From positions 1 through 32,065 of IMG/VR virus record IMGVR_UViG_3300042317_001440: DNA of 32,065 nt; one strand, given 5' to 3'. Within the stretch, counting starts at the first letter, position 1. Every line of letters starts with the position of its first letter. Shown piece by piece: positions 11,875 to 19,704 of the stretch. A program made the position numbers and the translations under genes. The DNA comes from a virus. The notes under the pieces are model-generated. The model was not told the DNA's origin, made no database searches, and saw only the letters and a program-made list of their open reading frames with translations.

Positions 11875-13430
11875 TGAGAGCTAAAAGAAAATCAGTAGTT
11901 GCATCTTCAAGAAAAAAAGCTTTTTTAAGCTTTCAAGATTTATTTCAAAATAATTTAAGAAGCGGATGGAAGTTTATCAGAGGATCTTGGGTTGCAGCTT
12001 CTTCTGTTGCTACTAGCACTACTGCTGTTTCAAATTATCCACTTGCTTCCGTCCCAATGTCTTCTACTAACGTAACCATATCAATAAAAAATCCTGGAGT
12101 AGGTACAGGAGCAGCTCTCTGGGTAACAGATAGTGGAGATTGGTGGGGATTAGTTTCTTCTCAAGACCTAAGCCCTGGTACAGGAGGTTGTGCTTCAACA
12201 AACCCTTACAACCCTTGTGGTTCAACAAACCCTTACAACCCTTGTGGTTCAACAAACCCTTACAATCCTTGTCCAAACGGATCAGGAAACTGTATTGGCA
12301 CAGGAGGCAATTGTGCGGGCACAGGAGGTACTTGTAACAGCAGCAGCGGAAGCTGTGTTGGAACTGGAGGTAACTGTGTTGGCACAGGAGGAGAATGTAT
12401 TGGAGAAGGCGGACAACTTGGTGGAGGTAACTGCAACACAGGAGGAGGGGATTGCATTGCAACAGGTGGTAACTGCAACACATCAGGCGGAAACTGTAAT
12501 GTTGCTCCGCCCTATGGTGGTAACTGCAACACATCAGGCGGTAACTGTCGTGCTACTGGCGGAAACTGTAATGCAGGAACTGGCGGAAACTGTAGAAGCT
12601 TTGGCAACTGTTTAATTTATGGAAGTTATTATATATCTTGCTGTAAGTCATACAATCCGTACAACCCATGTCCTAGCACTAATCCATATAATCCATGTTC
12701 TAGCATTAACCCATATAATTCTTGTGTAAATATCAACCCATACAATCCTGGGAACCCATGCTTAAGCATAAACCCATATAATCCTTGCGTAAACGTTAAT
12801 TTTTACAATCCATGTTCTTCTCGTACCCCTTACAATCCTTGCGTAAACAGAAACCCTTATTTTGTTTATGAATATCTTCCTTGCGGCGACGTAACTCCAT
12901 ATAATCCTTGTGGTGCTACAAACCCATATAATCCTTGTGGTGCTACAAATGCTGGAAATCCTTGCGTAAGCATAAATCCATATAATCCTTGTGGTGGTAC
13001 AAACCCTTACAATCCTTGCGGTGCTACAAATGTTTGTCAGCCCACAGGTGGTAACTGCTCGGGTACAGGAGGCAATTGTGCGGGCACAGGAGGATCCTGT
13101 AGCTCTTATCACCCAACCTATCCAAGATATTTAAAGTTTATACGATTTAGCAATAATGTTGCAACAACTATATTTACCGTAGCTTTGGACGCAGTAACAG
13201 AGTTTGTTCAATTAAGAGGGCTAAAGGTAATTGTTTCAAATTCTGCTAAGGGTGGAACAACAGCCACGGTTACAGCAAAAGCTTATTCAGACACCAATAT
13301 GGTAACTCAAATTGGTGGGGACTTGATATATAACGCAACAAATGTTAAGATTGTATCTAATTACGGAATAGTCGCTTCTCCAAGCAGCTATAACGGTCTA
13401 AACAGTGTTGGAGAAATCACTATACAATAA
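11874..13430 (+). CDS. cysteine-rich repeat fibre (NPYNPC and GGNC repeats)
   Basis: 518 residues. The first 105 are ordinary fibre sequence and the last 110 are a Cys-free beta domain. Between Cys106 and Cys409 there are 38 cysteines. Two repeat kinds alternate: nine-residue units ending NPYNPC (nine perfect copies plus several decayed ones), and six- or seven-residue units such as GTGGNC and TSGGNC. The order is NPYNPC x3, a GGNC block, a long NPYNPC block, then a short GGNC block. The regular cysteine spacing would suit a disulfide-stapled or metal-binding extended stalk. No family recognised. The gene is followed by a chaperone-like gene. Confidence 0.7.
   Translation: MRAKRKSVVASSRKKAFLSFQDLFQNNLRSGWKFIRGSWVAASSVATSTTAVSNYPLASVPMSSTNVTISIKNPGVGTGAALWVTDSGDWWGLVSSQDLSPGTGGCASTNPYNPCGSTNPYNPCGSTNPYNPCPNGSGNCIGTGGNCAGTGGTCNSSSGSCVGTGGNCVGTGGECIGEGGQLGGGNCNTGGGDCIATGGNCNTSGGNCNVAPPYGGNCNTSGGNCRATGGNCNAGTGGNCRSFGNCLIYGSYYISCCKSYNPYNPCPSTNPYNPCSSINPYNSCVNINPYNPGNPCLSINPYNPCVNVNFYNPCSSRTPYNPCVNRNPYFVYEYLPCGDVTPYNPCGATNPYNPCGATNAGNPCVSINPYNPCGGTNPYNPCGATNVCQPTGGNCSGTGGNCAGTGGSCSSYHPTYPRYLKFIRFSNNVATTIFTVALDAVTEFVQLRGLKVIVSNSAKGGTTATVTAKAYSDTNMVTQIGGDLIYNATNVKIVSNYGIVASPSSYNGLNSVGEITIQ
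12189..13100 (+). repeat. Cys-repeat tract with three near-identical 27-bp units
   Basis: The 27-bp units at 12192-12218, 12219-12245 and 12246-12272 differ at only two or three bases, so they duplicated recently. Later NPYNPC units are diverged at DNA level. Such tracts can expand or shrink by slippage or recombination and may vary the length of the fibre. Confidence 0.75.
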
Positions 13431-13440
13431 GGAGAAAAAA

Positions 13441-13647
13441 ATGACAACATCAATACCAGTGTGGAGCAGAGTCGTAGTTGGCGCAGAGCCAGGAGTAGTA
13501 TCTTTTGCTTTATGTCTTGACGGAGTAGTTCAGCAAGTTATGAAAACAAACGTTCAAACAGCAGCGCTTCTTTTAGAGAATCCACAATTTATTATATGCA
13601 AAGATGATGCAGAGCCAGGACAAACAGCCGAAGAAGCTGCGCTTTAA
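13441..13647 (+). CDS. small fibre-associated (chaperone-like) protein
   Basis: 68 residues from the ATG at 13441, with AAGGAG ahead. Residues FALCLDGVVQQVMKT...AALLLENPQFIIC share a pattern with the 14347 and 31598 proteins (aliphatic strand, D-G/D-E-V, helix, I-D/I-C) and end acidic. It directly follows the Cys-rich fibre gene, as fibre-assembly chaperones usually follow their client. Role inferred from order and pattern only. Confidence 0.5.
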   Translation: MTTSIPVWSRVVVGAEPGVVSFALCLDGVVQQVMKTNVQTAALLLENPQFIICKDDAEPGQTAEEAAL

Positions 13648-13669
13648 TACTATATAGAATTGAGTTAGC

Positions 13670-14347
13670 ATGAAATTAATCAAGTTTATTCCTTTCATGG
13701 AGGGTAAAGAACTTGTGCGTCCTTCTGTTTCCAAAATACCACAATGGTGGAAAGATGGAGAATCAACAATATTTGACGATAGACCAGGGTTAAAATCCTG
13801 CATACCTTTTATGGAAATAATGAGTTCGGGATACACAATAAATTTACCTTTTGATATTTTTGTTGCAAAATCAGAAGATGGAGATATTACAATTAGGTGG
13901 AATAGCCCTGAAGAAGGGGCTTGGCCAAATTTTGTGGCAGAAAGACCTAAAGAATTAGGAGAAACAATTCCTAGACCAGCAGGACATTCTCCGAATCATT
14001 TTGTTTGGTCACAACAATGGGGATGGAAAACTCCTAAAGGATATTCTAGTATTGTTTGCCACCCATTTAACAGATTTGATTTACCATTTACGACAGTTGC
14101 GGGAATTATAGATTCAGATAAGTTTAACGGAAACGGCAATCTTCCATTTTTTTTAAAAGAAGATTTTCAAGGAGTTATTTATGAAGGAACTCCGATAGCT
14201 ACAATTTTCCCTTATAAAAGAGATAAGTGGCAGTCTTGGTTTGACGATTCAGTAATATCATCTGTTAAAGAAAAACAGTTAAAAGATCTCAGACAGCCTG
14301 GTGGAAGCTATAAAAAAAGATTTTGGCAAAGAAAGGTCTATAAATAA
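13670..14347 (+). CDS. DUF6065-like protein, paralogue 3
   Basis: 225 residues with all family marks: IKFIPFMEG, IPQWWKDG (23-30), LKSCIPFMEIMSSGY, HFVWSQQW, TPKGYS, HPFNRFDLPF, AGIIDSD, FQGVIYEGTPIATIFPYKRDKW, and the end KKRFWQRKVYK. It is the first of three consecutive members (with 14657 and 15334) lying between the Cys-rich fibre and the long fibre at 16472. The fold is probably beta. It has no signal peptide and no obvious catalytic triad. Confidence 0.7.
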   Translation: MKLIKFIPFMEGKELVRPSVSKIPQWWKDGESTIFDDRPGLKSCIPFMEIMSSGYTINLPFDIFVAKSEDGDITIRWNSPEEGAWPNFVAERPKELGETIPRPAGHSPNHFVWSQQWGWKTPKGYSSIVCHPFNRFDLPFTTVAGIIDSDKFNGNGNLPFFLKEDFQGVIYEGTPIATIFPYKRDKWQSWFDDSVISSVKEKQLKDLRQPGGSYKKRFWQRKVYK

Positions 14348-14679
14348 TGTTTAAGAAAAAAAGACAATATAAAATGAATCCTAAAAAAGATATTTTTAAT
14401 CCCCCAAAAAGCTTTCACGAAGAAAAAAAAATGTACTCTCTAGCATTAATTTTAGACGATGAAGTTCAAGATATAATTAGAACAGAAGAAAGGTTGTGGG
14501 CCCTTTTAGTAAGCGGCGCATCAATTGTAGACATTACGGATTTAGAAATTCAACCAGGAATAAACTGGCTATATGACGAAGAGACAGACGCTTTTGAGAA
14601 TCCAAATCAACCACAAGAATTAGAACATTTACATGAAGAGGGTGAGGCTCCTGAAGATGAAGATAAATCGACTCAGTAA
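14347..14679 (+). CDS. chaperone-like acidic protein
   Basis: 110 residues starting in a TAATG overlap. Basic N-terminus (KKKRQYKMNPKK), then the domain MYSLALILDDEVQDIIRTEE, ASIVDITDLEIQPGINWLYDEETDAF, ending in a very acidic tail (EEGEAPEDEDKSTQ). The IDITD...QPGI(N/M)W pattern recurs in the 31598 protein, so the two belong to one small family. It is embedded between two DUF6065-like genes. Confidence 0.6.
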   Translation: MFKKKRQYKMNPKKDIFNPPKSFHEEKKMYSLALILDDEVQDIIRTEERLWALLVSGASIVDITDLEIQPGINWLYDEETDAFENPNQPQELEHLHEEGEAPEDEDKSTQ

Positions 14680-15337
14680 AACAATAAAAGCTTTTTCAGA
14701 AAATATAGAAATTGATTGGGAAAAACCGTCTCCTGCAGTCAAATCTATTCCTGAATGGTTTAAGTCAATAACTCCAGTTGATGAGGAGAAACATGATTTA
14801 ACAATTAAAAAATGCGTACCCGTTTTAGATTCTTTTACAGCAGGATATCTTTTTAAAACTTCAGTTGATGTAATGTATGACGAAGAGTATAAAAGATTTG
14901 TTGACAACGGGTTGCACCCAGAAGTAACCTTTCACCCACAATTTCAAATTACAAACATGGAGCTTGATAGCAATTTGCACCCCTACCCATTTAAGTGGAT
15001 CAATAGGTTCTACTGGCAAACTCCTAAAGGCTATAGCACGATGTTTATTCATCCTTTAAACAGATCAGATTTACCATTTCAATCTTTATCGGGAATTGTT
15101 GATACTGACGAGTTTCCCCTTTCTGTTCAATTCCCATTCTTTATGAAAAAAGGATTTAGCGGATTAATCCCAGCAGGCACACCAATCATTCAAGCTATAC
15201 CATTCAAAAGAGACGACTACAATTTAATTTTTCCAGATCAAAAAGAATCCTATGAGTACGAACATTTCTGGAACTGGTTTCAACCACCAATGGCAAAATA
15301 TAAAAGGCTTTTTTGGAAAAGAAAAAAATATCAATGA
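14657..15337 (+). CDS. DUF6065-like protein, paralogue 4
   Basis: 226 residues from the ATG at 14657 (GGTGAGG nine bases upstream); this start matches the length of paralogue 3, whereas one at 14633 does not. Family marks: IPEWFKS (31-37), IKKCVPVLDSFTAGY, TPKGYSTMFIHPLNRSDLPF (one continuous motif), SGIVDTDEF, FSGLIPAGTPIIQAIPFKRDDY, and the end KRLFWKRKKYQ. It overlaps the previous gene by 23 bases and the next by ATGA. Confidence 0.7.
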   Translation: MKINRLSKTIKAFSENIEIDWEKPSPAVKSIPEWFKSITPVDEEKHDLTIKKCVPVLDSFTAGYLFKTSVDVMYDEEYKRFVDNGLHPEVTFHPQFQITNMELDSNLHPYPFKWINRFYWQTPKGYSTMFIHPLNRSDLPFQSLSGIVDTDEFPLSVQFPFFMKKGFSGLIPAGTPIIQAIPFKRDDYNLIFPDQKESYEYEHFWNWFQPPMAKYKRLFWKRKKYQ

Positions 15338-16182
15338 AAAATAAAAAAAATAGACCGTGGGACAAATACGTAGAAAAAATAACCGCCCCACCTTCTTTTG
15401 TAGATGAAATTCCTAAAACTTATATAAATGACAAAGGTTTTGAGGTTCCAGAAGACACGCTAGCATATTATAAAACAGCAGATTACGACTTTGATCTTTC
15501 CGATTTAGTTGAAAGCTTAATTGGCAAACCAGACAGAGATTGGTTTTCTATTACAGCTTTTAGCTTTTGTCTACCCTTAACTATTGCAAACCAATACGGA
15601 TTTGTTGTAAAGTCCAATTGGGACGCAGAGATATCTTGGGATGGAGATCCAAACAGCACAGTCGAAGTCAAATCAGAAGCGTGGCAGAATCACCAAAGCA
15701 TACAACCCTTTGTAGGAGATTTTGGCAACGGAATCCTAACTTTAGAAAATAAAGTTATTATAAGAACTCCCCCAGGCATAAATTTAATGACGATGCAGCC
15801 CCCAAACAGTTTTATAAAAGGGCTTCATGTAATGCAAGGGGTAATAGAGTCTGACAATTTAAGAAGAAACCACAGTTTTAACATAAAAATAACTGAGCCA
15901 AACACTGTAATAAAAATTAAAAAAGGAGATTGGCTTGCGGCCTTTATTCCAATACCTAGGTTTTTTGTAGAAAATTTTAAATTAAAAGACGCTTCTAAAA
16001 TTTTTAGTTCTGATATAATAGAAAACGAAATTGATTCAACTCACAAACTAGGATGGGAAAGATTGAATTCGGATAGAGATAAGATTAATGGCTCGGGAAG
16101 AAGATACTTTAAAGGAATACATGTAAACGAAACCCGCTATAAAAACCATCAGAAAAGGATAACAGACCGCCGTGAAGAATGA
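15334..16182 (+). CDS. DUF6065-like protein, divergent paralogue 5
   Basis: 282 residues, ATGA start. More distant than paralogues 1-4: it keeps IRTPPGINLM, GVIESDN, IKKGDWLAAFIPIPRFF, and NQYGFVVKSNWDAEISWDGD in the N-terminal half. It adds an N-terminal extension of about 60 residues and a long basic tail (RRYFKGIHVNETRYKNHQKR). This copy looks closest to the DUF6065 consensus as I recall it. The function is unknown. Confidence 0.65.
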   Translation: MKNKKNRPWDKYVEKITAPPSFVDEIPKTYINDKGFEVPEDTLAYYKTADYDFDLSDLVESLIGKPDRDWFSITAFSFCLPLTIANQYGFVVKSNWDAEISWDGDPNSTVEVKSEAWQNHQSIQPFVGDFGNGILTLENKVIIRTPPGINLMTMQPPNSFIKGLHVMQGVIESDNLRRNHSFNIKITEPNTVIKIKKGDWLAAFIPIPRFFVENFKLKDASKIFSSDIIENEIDSTHKLGWERLNSDRDKINGSGRRYFKGIHVNETRYKNHQKRITDRREE

Positions 16183-16435
16183 AGATATCCCAAAATGGGA
16201 AAAGGTTACAGCAAGACCGTGGGACCTTTTTAACAACAAAATAGGCCGAGTGTCTGCAGAGATTGCAGCAGAAAGATTGGCCATATGTAAGGCTTGTCCA
16301 GAACTTATTAAGGCAACAAAGCAATGTAAAAAATGTGGTTGCATAATGAATTTAAAGGTTAAGCTGCCACACGCATCTTGCCCAATAGGTAAATGGGACG
16401 CAACTGAAGAAGAAGTTGAAGAAGAGATAATCTAG
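16172..16435 (+). CDS. Cys-rich RPWD protein (zinc-binding type)
   Basis: 87 residues with a GTG start, overlapping the preceding gene by 11 bases. It has TARPWDLFN, ISAE-like AEIAAERLAICKACPEL and KQCKKCGCIMNLK, then HASCPIGKWD and an acidic end. Six cysteines (CxxC, CxxCxC, C) suit one or two zinc ions. Proteins with an RPWD start and an A-E-R-L-A-I-C-x-x-C core occur in many phages next to DUF6065-like genes; I do not know their role. Confidence 0.75.
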   Translation: MKNEDIPKWEKVTARPWDLFNNKIGRVSAEIAAERLAICKACPELIKATKQCKKCGCIMNLKVKLPHASCPIGKWDATEEEVEEEII

Positions 16436-16458
16436 AATAATTATAAAGGGTTAGGGGG

Positions 16459-16464
16459 TATAAT
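16459..16464 (+). promoter_or_regulatory. leaderless-type -10 for the long fibre gene
   Basis: GGGGGTATAAT places TATAAT at 16459-16464; the ATG at 16472 follows after 7 bases and there is no ribosome-binding site. The string to the start codon nearly repeats that before the HNH gene at 1742. Confidence 0.5.
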
Positions 16465-16471
16465 ATAAGAT

Positions 16472-19036
16472 ATGGCTACCTCATTTCCTACCTCTAAAGA
16501 CATACTGATAAACCCAGACGGGTTAGACTCAGTTGCAGAAGTATCTCATTCCGCTCAACATGCAAATGCAAATGATGCCATAGTAGCACTTGAAACAAAG
16601 GTCGGTGTTAATAATTCTACCGACGTAAACTCTCTGGACTATAAGGTAAAGCAGCTTGAGCTAAATTTCCAGGACGAAAATGAAATAAAGGACCTAGCCG
16701 CCAGCATTATTACAGGTGGATCCCATACTGGTATTTCAGTAAGCTACAATAACACAACAAATCTTTTAAGCCTATCTGCTACATACGACGACGACGAAGT
16801 AGTTAGCGCAGTAGCTCAGGCATTAACTGCAGGAAACGGTATCTCAAAGTCATTTAACGACACAACAAATGTAATTACTATTCAGGTTGACACAACAGTT
16901 ATTGCAGATAAGACTTATGTAAATACAGCAATATCTAACCTAGTAGATGGCGCCCCCGCTCTTCTGGACACATTGAATGAAATTGCAGCAGCAATTGGTG
17001 ATGATGCTAATTTTATAACAACTATTACAACCGCTCTTTCAACAAAAGCCCCATTAATTTCACCAGCATTGACTGGAATTCCTACTGCACCAACTGCCGA
17101 AGCAGATACTAGCACAACTCAAATTGCAACTACAGCTTTTGCTAAAGCAGAAGCAGATGCTGCACAAGCAGCCGCAGCAACAGACGCAACAACTAAAGTT
17201 GCCGCAGAAGCAGCGCTTAGAGTCACAGGCGATGCCGCATCGGTTACAACCGCAGCGCAAGATGCAACTGACAAGGTTGCTGCAGAGGCAGCGCTTAGAG
17301 TATCAGGCGATGCTGCTTCCGTGTCAACGGCAGCAACAGACGCAACAACTAAAGTTGCTGCAGAAGCAGCGCTTAGAGTATCAGGCGATGCCGCATCAGT
17401 TGCAACCGCAGCGCAAGATGCAACTGACAAGGTTGCTGCAGAGGCAGCGCTTAGGGTTACAGGCGATGCAACATCGGTATCAACCGCAGCCGCTGACGCT
17501 ACTGCTAAAGTTGCTGCAGAAGCAGCATTAAGAATTACAGGAGATGAAACATCAGTATCAACAGCTGCAACAGACGCAACAACTAAAGTTGCTGCAGAAG
17601 CAGCATTAAGAATATCAGGAGACGCAGCTTCGGTTTTAACTGCAGCATCAGATGCAACTACAAAAGCAAATGCCGCTCAAGCAGCTGCAGAGGCAACAGC
17701 ATCAACGGATGCAACTACCAAGGTTGCTGCAGAAGCAGCACTTAGAATATCAGGAGATGCGGCATCTGTAGCTACCGCAGCAGCGGACGCAACAGCAAAA
17801 GCAAATGCAGCCCGTACAGCGGCAGAACTTACAGCAACAAATACTTTTGTACCAATAGCAGGGTTTGCAGAATTAGCTCAAGATTCTGTTTCTAGCCTAC
17901 TTGCTCACTCAGGACATACAAACGTTACAGCAACTTATGACGATGTTGCAAATAAAATTAATTTAGCAGTTACAGCACAACTTACACAAGAAGAAGCTCA
18001 AGACTATATAGCACCATTGTTTGTTCATGGCTTGAATCCTAATATTAATGCTACTTACGATGACGTGGCTAACAAGCTTGTTCTGGAAGCTGTTATTCCA
18101 CCATCAACAGCAATAGTTTCAGCATCAGCACCAGCAAATCCAATAAATGGACAGTTTTGGTTTGATTCAGATGAGTTTAGAACTGGAAGCACACGGGCTC
18201 TTAAAGTTTGGCAATCTTCCACATCTTCTTGGCAATATGTGGCATCAGATCTTTCTTTGTCAACAACTAATACGTGGACTTCTGACAATACATTTACAAA
18301 TGGAATAGTTATTGGATTGAATGCTAATCCGCCAACCGCAGTACACGGACAAATTTATTATAATAAACTTTCAGATAAACTAAAGGTTTTTGCGTCTGGG
18401 CTTTGGCAAGACGTGCAAGTTGGTGAAGGTGGCGGCGGCTTAAGTTTAATATCTACAGATAACACTTTGCCACCTACTACTTTTTTTGTAGGACTTGTTG
18501 CTCCACCAGCACAATCAACAAGCAACGGAGATTTATGGATTGACGTTGATGATATTGACACACCTTTTAATCAATTCTATACAGGTGGAGTTTCTCCAGA
18601 TCCTGCTCAATATGAATTTTGGGTAGACAACGTTGAGCCAATTCAAGAATTAATTTATAGTGCAGATGAACCAGCAACACCTTCATACCCAGGAGAACTT
18701 TGGATAGACACAGATGAATTTGATGGTGCAATTGTAGAATTTGGCGCAACGCCACCCAATCCAAATAATGTTCAACTATGGGTAGACATAAATGAAAATG
18801 AAAGTCCAAGCTATTATGATCAATTAACTTTTACTAATTACGCTACTGTTGCCAATTTCCCTCAAAATGCTCCTAATGGTTTTGTTGCGTCAGACGCATC
18901 TACTGGGTTAGCCTATGTTAGAAGTCAAGGCCAGTGGCTTGCAATAGTAACAGCATCTAATATAAATAATATTATTTCTTCAAATTCAACAGTGTTTGAA
19001 GATTTAAAAGCTTTGGCTTGGATGGGCTTTGAATAG
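16472..19036 (+). CDS. long tail fibre with a 26-residue repeat shaft
   Basis: 854 residues. The N-terminus (SFPTSKDILINPDGLDSVAEVSHSAQHANANDAI) is the phage-attachment region common in actinophage fibres (quoted here only in part: VSHSAQHANANDAI). A trimer module with NLVDGAPALLDTLNEIAAAIG follows near 150-180. Residues 238-438 hold the Ala-rich 26-residue repeats, probably a coiled-coil or triple-helix shaft. After about 545 come four surface modules of the form NGQFWFDSDEF, HGQIYYNKLSD, NGDLWIDVDD and PGELWIDTDEF, then a C-terminal tip. It is likely the main host-contact fibre, driven by its own promoter. Confidence 0.85.
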   Translation: MATSFPTSKDILINPDGLDSVAEVSHSAQHANANDAIVALETKVGVNNSTDVNSLDYKVKQLELNFQDENEIKDLAASIITGGSHTGISVSYNNTTNLLSLSATYDDDEVVSAVAQALTAGNGISKSFNDTTNVITIQVDTTVIADKTYVNTAISNLVDGAPALLDTLNEIAAAIGDDANFITTITTALSTKAPLISPALTGIPTAPTAEADTSTTQIATTAFAKAEADAAQAAAATDATTKVAAEAALRVTGDAASVTTAAQDATDKVAAEAALRVSGDAASVSTAATDATTKVAAEAALRVSGDAASVATAAQDATDKVAAEAALRVTGDATSVSTAAADATAKVAAEAALRITGDETSVSTAATDATTKVAAEAALRISGDAASVLTAASDATTKANAAQAAAEATASTDATTKVAAEAALRISGDAASVATAAADATAKANAARTAAELTATNTFVPIAGFAELAQDSVSSLLAHSGHTNVTATYDDVANKINLAVTAQLTQEEAQDYIAPLFVHGLNPNINATYDDVANKLVLEAVIPPSTAIVSASAPANPINGQFWFDSDEFRTGSTRALKVWQSSTSSWQYVASDLSLSTTNTWTSDNTFTNGIVIGLNANPPTAVHGQIYYNKLSDKLKVFASGLWQDVQVGEGGGGLSLISTDNTLPPTTFFVGLVAPPAQSTSNGDLWIDVDDIDTPFNQFYTGGVSPDPAQYEFWVDNVEPIQELIYSADEPATPSYPGELWIDTDEFDGAIVEFGATPPNPNNVQLWVDINENESPSYYDQLTFTNYATVANFPQNAPNGFVASDASTGLAYVRSQGQWLAIVTASNINNIISSNSTVFEDLKALAWMGFE
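17183..17785 (+). repeat. 78-bp tandem repeat in the fibre shaft
   Basis: Six 78-bp units (17183-17650), a 57-bp interruption and a seventh unit (17708-17785) encode DATTKVAAEAALR-V/I-T/S-GDAASV-x-TAA with small changes. The unit length is a multiple of three, so gain or loss of units keeps the frame and alters the shaft length by 26 residues. Confidence 0.85.
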
Positions 19037-19042
19037 CCATTC

Positions 19043-19051
19043 TGGTATAAT
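19043..19051 (+). promoter_or_regulatory. extended -10 promoter for the collagen-like gene
   Basis: TGGTATAAT lies just after the fibre stop; the leader carries AGGAGG about 7-10 bases before the ATG at 19072. A short GCCATTCTGG stem precedes it. It supplies fresh transcripts to the 19-25 kb block. Confidence 0.45.
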
Positions 19052-19071
19052 TTAGGATAGGAGGGTCATAA

Positions 19072-19692
19072 ATGTCACTAAAAAGATGGAACGGTACCTC
19101 ATGGGTTACCGTCGCTGGTTCAAGACCAGGACCCCAAGGTGCTACAGGACCTACAGGTTCTGCAGCAACTATTTCTGTTGGAACAGTAACAACTGTCGCA
19201 GCAGGAACAGCAGCATCAATTGTAAATGGTGGAACATCATCAGCTGCAATATTTAATTTTCAAATTCCAGCAGGACCAACTGGCGCAGCAGGTGCTGCAG
19301 GATCACAAGGTGTGGCGGGACAAAGAGGTTCTTATACATTTACAGGTATAAACAATCCAACAGGATCAAACCCAGCAAGCAAGCTAGGACTAGATACATA
19401 TTTAAATACAACCACTGGAGATTATTTCCAATATAATTCTACAAATACTACATGGGTACTTCAAGGAAACTTAAAGGGTCCAGTAGGAGCAGCAGGAGCA
19501 CAAGGCATTACAGGTCCAACGGGCTCAACAGGCCCAGCGGGAGAAACAGCAGTACAAAATGTAATAACAGAACTAGATAGCTGGAAAGCAGACCAGATAC
19601 TCAATCTTGGTGTATACTATCCAAAGTACGAGTTCTTAACAAATATGACCCAGCAAAATGCAACACTTTTAGCAACAAGCATGATATTTTAG
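19072..19692 (+). CDS. collagen-like tail fibre protein
   Basis: 206 residues. Three Gly-X-Y stretches (GPQGATGPTG near 23; GPTGAAGAAGSQGVAGQRG near 69-87; GPVGAAGAQGITGPTGSTG near 137-155) form collagen-type triple helices. Between them lie beta segments and a GLDTYLNTTTGDYFQY surface module. The C-terminus is a helical region ending TSMIF. Phage collagen-like fibres extend from the tail or head surface. It precedes the largest gene of the window by 12 bp, so the two may form one structure. Confidence 0.8.
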   Translation: MSLKRWNGTSWVTVAGSRPGPQGATGPTGSAATISVGTVTTVAAGTAASIVNGGTSSAAIFNFQIPAGPTGAAGAAGSQGVAGQRGSYTFTGINNPTGSNPASKLGLDTYLNTTTGDYFQYNSTNTTWVLQGNLKGPVGAAGAQGITGPTGSTGPAGETAVQNVITELDSWKADQILNLGVYYPKYEFLTNMTQQNATLLATSMIF

Positions 19693-19704
19693 GAGAAAAA
19701 AACT

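Noticed and set aside
12067-12615. Leucine- and glutamine-rich reading frames on both strands
   Set aside because: They arise from the Cys-repeat tract read in other frames.
17119-17531. Alanine/valine- or glutamine-rich reading frames
   Set aside because: Other-frame readings of the 78-bp repeats in the fibre shaft.
12189-17785. Repeats resembling a CRISPR array
   Set aside because: The repeats are in-frame protein repeats of 27 and 78 bp without unique spacers, and no cas genes are near.
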